In this document: positions 28,116 through 40,445 of the stretch, piece after piece
Layout: each line of letters begins with the position of its first letter
Position numbering within the stretch: the stretch's first letter is position 1
Source: Eudorina sp. 2006-703-Eu-15
Taxonomy: Eukaryota; Chlorophyta; Chlorophyceae; Chlamydomonadales; Volvocaceae
Length of the DNA: 64,000 nt
Assembly (NCBI GenBank): GCA_003117195.1
Contig: BDSI01000146.1
Coordinates: forward strand, 1 to 64,000
Direction: 5' to 3'
Notes under the pieces: model-generated
Database searches by the model: none
Seen by the model: only the letters and a program-made list of their open reading frames with translations
Told to the model about the DNA's origin: nothing
Made by a program: the position numbers and the translations under genes

Positions 28116-28160
28116 GCCGATGCGTCGGTTCAGTGGACGTACGGTCCAGAAGACCAACAG
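28116..28160 (+). promoter_or_regulatory. Conserved upstream block, gene 2
   Basis: GCCGATGCGTCGGTTCAGTG, then GACGTACG and, after a gap, GACCAACAG. The same arrangement occurs upstream of genes 4 and 5 and, weakly, 3. It lies 226-270 bp before the ATG. A second shared stretch around 28301-28335 (TTCCGCTT...AACACA...TCCGACAC) lies 50-85 bp before the ATG and may include the core promoter. Conservation between non-coding regions that otherwise differ is the only evidence. Confidence 0.5.
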
Positions 28161-28385
28161 CCACCATAACACGTAAATTGAAGTTCGCACATTTCCCTGT
28201 AAGGATTTGCATATGTAATCATTCTTAGCAGAGCATTTGCGCTAATTGATTTGTACGCTTTAGGGTTCCCCCTTTTTCTTAAGCATTGCAAACCCATTTT
28301 GTTCCGCTTCTAGCAACACAAAATCCGACACAGCTCGCCCGACGTATGTAACTTGTAGATAGTCGACATCTCTCATTCAAGCGCA

Positions 28386-31300
28386 ATGGCGAGGACGCCG
28401 TTGCGGTCCATTCTGACGCTGTGCGCGCACGTCCTGGCACTCGCCGCGATCGTTCGCGCCCAGTCTAGCGATAGCCCCTGTGTGCCAGGTAACTAGCTAC
28501 GTATCTGCTTTCTGGCGACATCCACTGCATTTGGACTTGTTTTCTCATCAGTCGGGATATTAAACAAGCAAGTCTATCTCATCCCTTGGTGATGCGTGGG
28601 CGGTGTGCTGTTTGGAAGCACACATCTGCGTGGCGCGTGCTGTGTACGCGGATGTATACACATACCTGGTGCATAAATACGTTCAGCAAGATGCCTATAT
28701 ACATTCATGCATACCGCCGCTCACACAACAGCTGTTGCGTGCGTGTTTGCCCTCACATGCTCCACGCACGGGACGACTCCGTCGGCGGCCTCATCACACA
28801 CACACACACACACACAGTCGAAGCCACTGTGCACGTCATGTCCGGCGTCCCACTCCGTCGGCTACAGCAGAACGACGACACCGCCACCGCCACCTCCATG
28901 GAGCACAGCTCCTTAGACTTTGTTGAACTGCGCTGCCCTGAGGAGCGGGACCCCAAGGACGGCTTCATGAAGCCGGTGGCCAACTGCTCGGTGCCGTTGC
29001 GACGCATCGTCCGGGGGAAAGAGGCTGTGGAGGCCTTTCAGGAGCAGCACAGGTTGCTGTCTGGGGACCTGGTCCAGGTGCGTGGCACGTACGCTTGTAG
29101 TTGTGCGCGTGCATATCGTATCTGTAACGCCGGGTTACAGTATAAGTCCCTACAATTGACCCTGCACAGCATCTCGTGTATGTGCACACGCTACATACAC
29201 GCACACGCAGGGAGCGAGTACCGATCGATCGATCGATCCGATCGATCGATGGATGCGGTGCAATTCGCTCTATCTACGGCATTCACGTCGTCCGTGCCCA
29301 CACACATACATACATGCCGCCGCAGGATTTCATTATTGTTCAAAGATGTAGGCGGGTTCGTAGCTACCAAAGCACTGCGGTATATACACCGAGGCACACA
29401 CGCAGCTAATAATGCAATACATGTACGGTGGGTAACTTGCACCTTGATTGGCACCCAACCCTCCGTCGCACGCAGGCCTGCTTCGATTACGTCAATCGCA
29501 GCGACAGCCGCGCCGCGCAACAGGGGCGACGGCTATTGACAGGGGCTGGCAAGGCATCGAACCTGGTGCCGAAGTTCCGGCCGGAGTCCTTTCGAGTCGT
29601 GGGTCGAAAGACGCAGAAGGAGGTGCGATTATTATGTGTATGTTGTGGACCGTCCCTCCATCCCTTCATCCCTCCAGAATATCCGCTTCGTCGAGCGGAC
29701 GGAGTAAGCGTAGTAAGCGTGCGTTCCCCCGCCCGGGCATGGTACAACACTTCCTCATTGATGATCTCAATTGTGCTATCGCTCGCAGATCTACAGGGGC
29801 TCGCCGATTGAGGTTCGTGGCGTCGTGTATCTGCTGGACATGTGCGGCTGGAAGAACCCCTTCCGCTCCCCCCAGGTGCGTGTGCATGTGGTTGCTCGTG
29901 TGTATGTGCGTGGCCGTGGCTTTGGCCCGGATGGGGGGGGGGCTGGGGGCGGGAGCGTTGGGTGTGGGTGTTGGGGTGTGGGTGTGGGTGTGGGTGGGTG
30001 TGAGTGTGGGTGTATGTGGGTGTCGGTTTTAGTGTAGTCGAGCACGAGGTAGGGGGCGAGGGAGGGGTTATAGGGAAGGCGAAAATCAATGAAACTTATA
30101 GGTGATCGCAATCAATTGAGGGGCGGCGGGCTCCGTTGGTACGTAGCTCGCTGCACATGCCTGCATAGTCAACGATTATAATTTAATTATTAATAATTCC
30201 AACAATACGTAATCATTAATAGAAACCTGTGATCTATCACGCGTGCAGCGTGCGGTACCTGCAAGTAATATGGCTAATGAATCCCTATTTACCCTATTAC
30301 GGCACTTTCACGCAAAATGGTTCTGCATCACAGATAGCCGCGTGTGTGCCTAGTCCGTGGAATTGACGCAGAACTGGGATGATATATACGCGCTCAGTGT
30401 CTGTAATGTCATCACTGCCGGCGGCGACACGTACATATTGCTTTGATTTAAGCCTCGTTGCGATCTGCCTAATCTGCCTCGTCCTTACCGTTGCCCCACC
30501 GTCAGGAATTCCGGAAATACATGTTCGACAACGAGCCGGGCTCTATTGAAGGCACCATCCAGGTGAGCCCGCAGATCTTGATGTACTGTTAGCTAGTTGC
30601 CCGGCGTGGGTGATCAGCTTGCCATTCCGCATGCCAGGTCTTTGTTCCATTACACTAATTACAGCCGATCTTGCTATGCCTGTGCATATCATGCTTTTAG
30701 GATAGAAACTAAGCAGACAGAGATAATAATTAAACAACTCACAGCTTTATTTTAAGTGTACATGTACGTAACACTGCTTTATCTTGTTAACATGTGGATA
30801 CCCATCGGCCGCCGCATGCACGCAGCGTCACTACAGCACCTGCTCGCACAACAAAGTCATCTGGAACGCAAGCACCATTGCGGTTGTGGGGCCGATAACC
30901 GTCAACTGCACAGGGACATTGATTCCCTTCGTGGGTTCAGTCCTCAAGTACGGGTTTAATGCGCAGACGAATTGCGGTTACGCGGAGCAGACGTACTGGA
31001 TTCAGGCAGGGGACGAGTACGCGAAGCAGGTGCGGTCCATGCGTGCAGTTTCAAGTTGTTTTGTGGTGCAATCCCCCTTCCAGCTCGGCTTGTCGTTGCA
31101 GTTTGTCGTTGTGCCTGAGCACCCGCGGGATTATTAGCCTCTAGGTGTTACACTTGGGCGGATGCAGCTGCTCGAATTTGAAAAGCAAGCGAGCTCGGTC
31201 AAACACGCGAGCACAGTCCAGTACAACATCCCTGATCCATGATTAATAATTATGGGCTACCAAGCAGCCGGCCTCAACTAAATGCGACATCACAATGCCC

Positions 31301-34174
31301 CCTTGTGGGACTTGCCACGCACCTCGTGTATGTCTGGTATAGTTGTCTTCATGAATATTATGCGCTGGACTGGCTGGACAAATGTACAAATGACGTTAAC
31401 CAGCACACACGTCCACCTCCCATCTTCAGTGCCAGTACCCAGTGTAGCCTGCTGCACGGTGTACCCAGCGAGAGAGATTGGTGTACGTATGTTTGACGAC
31501 TCATGGCGTAGCACCGTGTTTAAGATGGCGCCATCTGTTGAAACCCCTCGTTCGTGCATCCACAGCTGGCCGCCACCGACCCCACCTTGGCAACCGCTCT
31601 CACCTGGCCTTCGCGACGCCGTGTCTCGGTAGTGGTACCTAGCGAGACCACGTGTGTATGGGCAGGCCTTGCAGACGTCTCCTGCGGAGGCGCTTTATGC
31701 CGCAGTTTCTTGAAGGTGCGAACGAAGACAAGAATCGAACTCACTACGCATGCATGAAGCGGCGGGTTACAGAAACTCACTGCGAAGGGCGGGGATTCTT
31801 GTGCCGTGCGTACATATCATTATCCTTCATTCACGACTTGCAGTACGTAGTGTGTACTGCATTCGTTCGTTGGTATGTATGTATGATGATCTAATAACCC
31901 ATCCGCAAGATACAGTTCTGTTAGCAGTAAGTGCTGTTCAGTGTACGGGCCTAGATGATTCCCTGCCATGTGCATATGTGGACTTATAACCCACCGCCCT
32001 CCCTCTTTCCTTCCGCCTGCGCAGGGGGGTTACGCAGCAGACGTCCACATCGTGTATCACGAGCTGCAGCACAACATGGGTCTGAGCCATGCTGGCAGGT
32101 GCGTCCAGCATTTTCTTCTGCTAGCGATTATTCATATACAGGGACACAATATACAGCGGGCGCGCCGGTGACACAGGTTCGCTTGCGATCGGTAATAAAG
32201 TATAACTGAGCAAGAATTCTTCATTGATTGAAGTGCGTGAAGCGCGCGCTTCTGCCTTCGCATACGTGTAAACAAAAAAATACATCAATGGCGCGCCTAG
32301 CGCGGCCCCCCGCCCAGCAGGGCTGCGATGAGCTTTATGTGTTTGGATTTTATCGTTTTATTGAAGTTATCAACGAACAACGAGTCCATTTTGACAAATT
32401 TGCGACAGCGCAGGCCCATCCCCGCATCTGCTAAGTACTGCCTGCCCGCCCCCGATTGACATGACGCATGCATGTAGGGGCTTTGATGAGTACGGTGATG
32501 AAACCGACCCCATAGGCAGGTCGCCCGCATACAACACCCGCCTGCACTGCCACAACGCTCCCAACAACTGGCGCATCGGCTGGGCGAGCCCCGTCCCCAA
32601 CGGTAACTTGACCGCCTCCAACTTCACCCTCAACTCAAATCGAGTGACCCTAAGGCTCCCGCCGCCCGGCACCACCGATCAAAACATGGTGATCCTCAAC
32701 TTGGGACTCAAGTCTTCGGAGCCGGGAGCGCCGACCCTGCCCTATCCCAAGTATTTTCTGAGCTACCGTGTCCGCAACACAACCTATGGCGGTTACGACG
32801 CCGCGCTCTACAGCTGGTTCAGCAATTTAGTTTACATCCACGCTTTCAACGGCACAGCCACGGAGCGGGACTACAACCGCTCGATATTTATTGATTTCGC
32901 CGCGCCCCGCTTTGGCAACGCTGATCCCGTATTCCCGGAAGGCAACGTCTGGACGGGTCCGTTCGTGCCGTACAACGCCAGCACCGATTTGGGTGGCGGG
33001 GTTCGCATCAAGGTTGTTTCGATTGCGCCCTCGGGAGCCGTTGTGGAGATCTGCCGTATGTTTCGACGGATTGAGGGCACGCCAGGTTCTGCTGAGTGTG
33101 AATCCGATCTGGATCTGGACTGGTGAGCAGTGCCTCTGTATGTTCATGCACAGTTGATAGAAATCATGACGACAACAACATCATAAACACAAAATAACAA
33201 TCTGGAATGATATTAGTATCAATAACCTAAGGTGTGCTAAGTTGCATATGCAGTATTACTATCAATAATGAGGACAGTATATATTTAAAGATTAAGATAT
33301 TATATTGATAGTATAAATTTTAACAATCTTAATACTCGTACTGGGTCATCCGGGTAGGACTTACACCTAGTGACGTGCGAGCAAATCAGGATCCAGCAGT
33401 TATGAGAGCTTAGCGCACCCACATGCGGGGGCGCGAATGATGAACCACTTGCTATGTTTCATGCTGCCGTGGCTACCTCCATATTGGCGCGACTCGGGCT
33501 ATGTGCTGTTTGCACGTTTAATAGGTCTCTTATAATTGTGGTACATTCATCCTCTTGTGAAACTTCCCTCGCTCTTCCCCCGCCCTTCCCTCCGCAGCGA
33601 CGGTCTGGTGTCATCCGTAGACCCCGACTGCACAGGCAACTTCCCACCGCCGCCACCACCACCGGTGCCACGTCCGCCCCGTCCATCGCCGCCGCCCCCT
33701 ACCCGCCCTGCATCGCCACGTCGCTTAACGCTAACCTCGCCTCCGGTAGTGGTGCGCCCATCCCCACCTCCTCGCCCACCCTCACCGCCGCCACCGCCCT
33801 CGCCACCACCACCCTCGCCGCGACCACCCTCCCCGCCGCCCATGCCACCACCGCCGCCTTCACCCCGACCGCCCGTTCCAGCGCTGTCGCCGCCGCCGTC
33901 ACCACCACCACCGCCTTCGCCTCGGCCCCCGTCACCAGCGCCCTCACCACCACCGCCAAAGCCTCCGTCGCCTCCGTCGCCCCCGTTGCGGCCTTCGCCA
34001 AGGCCACCAGTCCGCCCGATCAGACCGCCCCCTCAGCCACCGCGGTCGCCGCTCCCGCCGCCTCGTGTCGCCGTCCGCTCACCCTCTCCTCCGCCTCGCG
34101 CCAGGCCGCCAAGGGGCCCGCCGCCACCACGTCCGCCGCCGCCACGACGCCCGCCGCCGCCCCAGAAGCCTTGA
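28386..34174 (+). CDS. M11 (gametolysin-type) metalloprotease with proline-rich tail, gene 2
   Basis: Exons 28386-28488, 28818-29077, 29476-29622, 29789-29875, 30506-30562, 30826-31029, 31566-31715, 32025-32098, 32478-33122 and 33598-34174 give 767 residues in one frame. A signal peptide ends near ...AIVRAQ (about residue 26). Exons 2-5 form a Cys-containing N-terminal region (VELRCPEERDPKDGFMKP, VYLLDMCGWKNPF), probably a pro-domain. The zinc site is HELQHNMGLSH (His348, Glu349, His352, Gly355, His358). The Met-turn position reads YGDETDPIG: Ile373 replaces the usual Met. Exon 10 begins CDGLVSSVDPDC, then about 175 residues of PPSP/PPPRP repeats, a hydroxyproline-rich glycoprotein module like those of pherophorins. 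The protein is expected to be secreted and matrix-bound. The Met-to-Ile change may alter activity. Confidence 0.9.
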
Positions 34175-35528
34175 CACTACTACCAGTAGCAGCTTGCAGG
34201 CTGGTCCAGTAGTGCCCCCACACATACATAGAATTGCACTGATCTGTGTGAGCAGGCGCAAGCCTGCTGCCATCCAGCAGCAGTTGGTTGAAATCACCAA
34301 CGGCAGCGAGTGTATGTTGGTTGTTTTCCCTTCGTCGTTCGTGTTCAATAGCCAGCATGCAGCGAGCGTTAGACGGCAGTTGGTAACCGCCGGTGCGTAA
34401 TCAGGTTAGTAGTATGGATCGACTTTCGTTCTGGTGTTTTTACGGTGTTTGGACTCTCGCATTTTGGAACCACGCATTCATCACCTGTTGAAGCTGTGTC
34501 ACTTTGTGGTTTTTTCGTTCGTTGTCATTACCAGCATGGAATGCCCGGCGTGTCGGGCAGCGCGCGTGTGTGCAATCTATTTATTCGCGGTTCAACCAAT
34601 TTTGTTTACACATTGCATTGAAAAGGAAAGTGACCGGGCACGGAGAGAAACCAGTGCATGCAGCGAGTGCATACGCGTGGCGACCGTGCGTGTGTCCTGA
34701 CCGACGATGGATAGTGATAATAATAGTAATAATAATAATAAAATAATTATTCTATCCATCCGGCGTTATTTGTATATACATATATACATATTACATTGTT
34801 TGTGTGTGCAGCGATTGCACAGCCAACGAACTGACCGTTCCCATGCATGGCTGGCAAGCTGGAAGACGTGCCTGCCGCTTCGTTCGTGGTTGATGATTGT
34901 TTGCCTCGCTCCGTTCGTTCCGGTCCGAGCGAGGATAAATGCAATGAATGCACGCACGGATAGGCATTGTGCTAACTGTGTGCGCGGGGCGCGCTCGTGG
35001 GGAAGCAGTGGCACGACGCCGAGCGAGGCGCAGCAGTCTTGGTCAGCTACCTTGTATATATGTTGGGCAGGCGACATATACAACATACACATACATTACA
35101 TACATACATTTAAATCATGCGGCACATATTCATCACATCGACAATCAAGAAAAAACACATTTCACATTGCTTGATATGCATGTGTCCGTGTGTTCGCCAG
35201 TGTGTAGCAAGTTTGCGTGCGTGATCCCCCCGGTCGTTAATGTCGTTAGATAGAGTGAGGGTACTTGGCTTCGTTGCTTGTCTGGCCCTCTAATGCCGAA
35301 CACCCTAGGTATTGTTTGGCGGATGTCGGCGAGAGGTGCCCAGCCCGGGCACATAAGCAAGTATTATGATTCTTGCTTGGATCTTTATTTATTTGTTTGC
35401 CGTTGGCTTGCCTCGGTTGTGGGTGGGTACGCACACACGCACACGCTCATCTGTTGGCGGTGGTATGTAAGTTTCTGCTGCTTGTACATATATACATTTG
35501 CTTCTGCGGCAGTTGCGTATCGTATGCT

Positions 35529-35570
<42 letters not shown>

Positions 35571-36156
35571 TACATATATATACAGATATATGTATATATA
35601 TACATATATATACATATATATACATATATATACATATATATACGTCTAGCTACATCCGGCGATGGCCATCTATCCGAGTGATGACCTGCTGTAGTTTAGA
35701 GCTAGCGGCCAGCTTTGCGGTGTCCGCGAAAGACGACCAAACACCGATCATTTATACCACTGAATGCCAGCACCGACGTCTGCACGTCCGCGGCAATAAT
35801 ATTATATCGCCATCGTCCAGACAAAGTTCTAGAAATTGACGCGCACATGCCGGGCTAGCCGGGCTATCCCTTTGACCGGCCACTTACACCGGGGGCGGAC
35901 TCGGACCCGACTGACGAGCCGGGCTGTCCAAAACAAATTCCCCACGCACGGCATTTCTCAACCATTATCAACTGACCTGCAACCACATGGCTGATCACAG
36001 ACTCCATGCCTTAGGAAATGGCCAGCACCGAAGAAGCGAACGAATCTCGTACGCGCAAGGCTTCACAAGAATATATACATACCGCATTGTTTACTTGATC
36101 ATCATTTATTGACATTTTTGGTAGTTCCTGCTACGGAAGCCAACGTGTTAAACAAA
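34175..36156. other. Intergenic region between gene 2 and pseudogene 3
   Basis: No gene was seen. It includes 3' flanking sequence of gene 2, an AATAAT-rich stretch near 34720-34745 and a TA/ACATATAT microsatellite at about 35530-35643. Confidence 0.5.
35530..35643. repeat. TATATACA-type microsatellite
   Basis: Alternating TA and ACATATATAT units, about 110 bp, between genes 2 and 3. Tyr-Ile repeat frames are artefacts. Confidence 0.9.
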
Positions 36157-36213
36157 CGCGCCCGTTCAGTCGACGTTCATAAGATAGGTACGAGCGATGT
36201 AGGAGACCAACGG
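36157..36213 (+). promoter_or_regulatory. Degenerate conserved upstream block, pseudogene 3
   Basis: CCGTTCAGTCGACGTTC and, 30 bp on, GAGACCAACGG match the block seen upstream of genes 2, 4 and 5 with several changes. It lies about 205-260 bp before the lost start codon, consistent with decay of this copy. Confidence 0.4.
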
Positions 36214-36912
36214 CCTCCAAAACACAGAACCCCAATACCCAAACCACCGCCTCCACAAGGTATAGCTTATTTTTGTATAAACACACGTTGTTCTTCCTTT
36301 TCTCTTGAAATGTATTTATTTTGTTATTTATTGATCAACAAATCAGAGCGGCACAACATGCCTGACACTTCCATGTAAATAGTTGTAGTCGCTGTTTGGT
36401 TTGAATAATAAAGAAGACGTCGAAATTGCCAGTGCTGTCCATCTTGTCGCTGTGCGCGCACGTCGTGGCGATCGCGATCGTTCGCGCCCAGTCGAACAAA
36501 GGCCCCTGTGTGCCAGGTACACATACCTGGCGGCCGACATCCTCTGCGTGCCGAGCGAGTAGCTAGTGTGCGTGCCTGCGTTGCTTTTCTATCATCTGCC
36601 GCTGTATGCTACTATATATGCTTGGTGGTGGATGAAGAGCAAAACCACCTCTTGAAGGCTCGACGACTGCTTCGCAGTTTCAGCTTGTCGTGGGTGGTCA
36701 GCTGGCATCTTGCCTGAAATTGTAATTTGCTGCCGCTTGGTTGTGCTGCCTCCTCATTAGCTACATTAACGGAGTAAGCCGATAGTCTCTGTGTCTGCCC
36801 ATAAGTACCGATCGACCAGCCATAAATACGCAATAAAATCGCCTGAGTGGTTGATTGTTTGTCTGAAAGCATGCTGTGAGTGAAGCGCATGTATCGCGCC
36901 ACATGCATGCAC

Positions 36913-37200
36913 CGGTGGGAGAAGTGAGCCCGCCTTGGCTGGGGTGGTGGTGCGCTGATGAGGGCGCCCTGGTGGCTATCTCAACCTGATGAGCGGGCTT
37001 TATCCCTGCCTATGGTTGGTTCTTAGGAACGGGGTGGTTCCCTGGTAGCGTGGGTGCAGGGTGTTTCGGTGCACTTGTGGGGCCTGCTAGGCCTGCCCGG
37101 TGCGCCATGGCTGGTGGCGCAGTTTTGTTTATGTAGTGCATGGTGAGGAGACTTTATTTTGGCTGTCACCAATGAACCCGCGGGGACCGTCCCCGATAAC
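36913..37200 (+). repeat. Dispersed repeat family A, copy in intron 1 of pseudogene 3
   Basis: Shares long stretches (for example AACGGGGTGGTTCCCTGGTA, TGTTTCGGTGCACTTG, AACCCGCGGGG) with 62903-63130 in the opposite orientation and with parts of 40326-40445, 45505-45745 and 55621-55772. Ends were placed by eye. Confidence 0.7.
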
Positions 37201-40200
37201 ATAATGTTTTGAGAGTGAACACATGCGTGCGTATCATACATATCGCGCGCCTACATACTCACCTGTTATTGAGTGTATGCTTGCCCCGCATCATTAATTC
37301 GCGCGACGACTCGCTCCGTCTCACAGTCCAAGGCACTGTGCACATCAAGTCAGCCCTCCAGCTCCGTGGGCTACAGCAGGACGACGGTACCAGCAGCGGC
37401 AGCTGGCACAGCACCGTCGACTCTATCGAGCTGCGCTGCCCTGAGGAGCGGGACCCCAAGGACGGCTTCATGAAGCCAGTGGCCAACTGTTCGGTGCCGT
37501 TACAACCCATCGTCGAAGGGCGAGAGGCTGTGGAGGCCTTCCAGAAACAGTAAAAGCTGCTGTCTGGGGACCTGGTCCAGGTGTGTGTGTGTGTGTGTGG
37601 CCTTGCATTCATTTCGGTGTGAGTATATAACTTATATATAGTATATAAAACCTATATAATATAATTGTATGTATAAGCGATCGATCGATATCGTTCGTGT
37701 ATACTCAGTGTCAGACACAAGACCGTGTAATACACGGACTTACAGTGTATACCCGGCCAACAAAACTACAGACGGATCCGGTGCAATGCGCTAGCTCCAT
37801 CGCACCCACGTCCCCAAATGCCGCCGCACGCAAATATCCAACGTTCGAAGACGACCAAGGTAGACCGGCGCTTAATGAAATACTGACGGAAGCGCATCTA
37901 CCAACGATTGAGGCACATACACATACAGCTAGTAATGCAGAACCTGCACGTCGGCGACCTCGCGCGTGCGTGCGTGACCTTGCCCCAACCTTGGCACCCA
38001 ACCCTCCGTCGCAGGCCTGCTTCAATTACGTCAATCGCAGCGACAGCCGTGCAAACGGCTAAAACGGCACGGCCCCAGCCTTGGTGCCGAAGCTCCGGCC
38101 GGAGTCGCTGCGAGTCGTGAGCCGCAAGACGCAGAAGGAGGTGCGTTTAGTGTATTTGTATGTCTGCGTTAAGCCGCTCGGGAGCCAGTCCGTTTCTATC
38201 TAGATATGTGGCAGTCCCCAGTGCATGGAATTTAGTACATGTTGGGTGCTTGGGAGCTCGTTCTAGACTCGAGGTAGGGGTCCGTGTTAGGTGTTGGTGG
38301 TGTCGTCTATCTTCTACAGAGGGTGACGGCGGCGTGCGTGTCGTGTCGAGCGTGTCGTGTCGCAAAGCGCTGTGTGCATTCATTGCGGTATGCCCGCCAG
38401 TACCGCCATACTGCCGTTCGTACAGACTTTGATGTTTCGCAAGCTAAGCTGCATAATCATATATATCAGCCGGTGGGATGTGTATGTATGCCAGGAAAGC
38501 GGCTAGGATTAAAGGCGAAGGGTCGGACGCGCTTACTTGAGCGCCACATACAAAGGGATGCAATGCAGTTTCTATAAGCCCGGTGCCTGACCACCCGCCC
38601 GCGGGTTAGCCTTTAGGTCTTACAGTTTTGCTGATGCCGGACTGAACGATCGATGCAAGTCTGCAGGTCGCAAAATGCATAAGTTTTTGAAATTTTCAAC
38701 CGACACCTCGCACATCATTATTGTCGCAATTATGAAAATAATTATGTCGGGTTCATCAAATAATTAGCGTCATCAGTACGTTATACGCGTAAATAGAAAG
38801 TACGTTGCTTGTGTGCATGTATGCGAACGTACTCTGGAGCTCCGACAGTCAGGGCATTCCATATATGTATGCACGTACATGTATGCATGCGTGCTTGTTG
38901 TACAGACTGCTGCTCCGAAACTTGCTCGTAGGGTGCCAGACCAGCAGATAGATGCGTTGCGTGCGTACTTGCCGATATTGCACGCACGCCCTATGCTCTA
39001 CTCGCCCCACATAGTCTATTTTGATAATGCCTGCTTCGTCAATTCCGGTATAACACTTCATATTATAAAGGAATAAATATTTCGTTACGTCGGTTGTAAC
39101 AGATTTACACGGGCTCGCCGATCGAGATTCATGGCGTCGTGTACCTGCTGGACATGTGCGGCTGGAAGAACCCCTTCCGCTCCGCGCAGGTGGGCGTGTG
39201 TTTGCTCGTATGTAGGGGTGTATGTGCGTATGTGTAGCTAGGGGTCTGTGTGCGTATGTGTTGGGGGTGCGGTGAAGTGTGCGTGAGTGGTGTCTATGAT
39301 ACTAGCTACTGGTATCGGACGTCGACACGAGCAAGAGGCTTGCAGGTGGTGACTAGGGGACTGCAAGCGCCTGGGGGGCGGCGAGCTCGCTCCGTTTGCA
39401 CTTGCCGATTGAATGTCAGATTCCGACCGCTCATCTTTGCGGCTGCGGGGTCGCCTTTGACTCCGAATAGGGTTAACAGTAATATGGCTGCAACGGCTGC
39501 TGGCATCGTGTGAATGTGATATCGACTCAGTCTCATTTCATTGTTACTGCTGACGATACATGTATGTATACACACTACTAAGATTTGGCCCTTGCTGTTG
39601 TCTGCCTCATTGAACGTTGTTCTTTGCCCCACCGTCAGGAATTCCGGAAGTACTTGTTCGACAACGAGCCGGGCTCGATTGAAGGCACCATCCAGGTGAG
39701 TCCGCAGATCTTGATGTACTGTTAGTTGCCCGGCGTGGGTGATCAACTTGCCAGGTGTTTGTTCCTTGACACCCGATATTGCCATGCTTGCTTGTGCATA
39801 TCATGATCTGAGAATATAACTATTCGGACGTATAATATTCAGACAATATATAATTTAAATTAACAGCTTTAAGTTTACATGTACGTAACTGGACCGCTTT
39901 ATTATCTTGTTAACAAGTGGATATCCGTCGGCCGCCGCATGCACGCAGCGTCACTACCAATCATGCTCCCACAACAAAGTCATCTGGAACGCAAGCACCG
40001 TGGCGGTGGTGGGGCCGATAACCGTCGACTGCTCGGGGACATACAAATATGGAGCCTTGACGTACGGTTTTGATTCGCAGACGGGATGCAATGCCGCGGA
40101 GCAGCGGTATTGGATAGGATTGGATCCTGGCAGCAGAATTATACGCGAAGCAGGTGATTTCCATTCGTGCACCGCTGCCCATGCAGGCTGCTCTGTATCA

Positions 40201-40325
40201 ATATTATTGATGTATGTTACATTGGACCCCGTGCGTGGGGGATCGGTTACAGCTGCAGCCTCCTCACGCACCACACGCTGCTGCACAAGCTACACAAGCG
40301 AAACCGCGACACTATGGCGCACCGG

Positions 40326-40445
40326 GCAGAAAAGACCCACCCCGCACTGATCTACCAGGGAACCATTTGAATAAAGCCCGCGCAGGGGAAATTTGCCACC
40401 GGGGCGCCCCCATCAACGAACCACCTCGACCGCTCCACGGCCAAG
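40326..40445 (-). repeat. Dispersed repeat family A, partial copy
   Basis: Read on the minus strand it matches the left half of the 36913-37200 copy (GGGCGCCCCGGTGGC, GCGGGCTTTAT, GGTTCCCTGGTAG). It lies in intron 6 of pseudogene 3. Confidence 0.55.

Noticed and set aside
33454..34212. 252-codon Ala/Thr-rich frame over the proline-rich exon of gene 2, and the similar 57234-58097 frame in gene 4
   Set aside because: Out-of-frame shadows of CCN-rich exons; the splice-consistent frame encodes Pro-Ser-Arg repeats in all copies.
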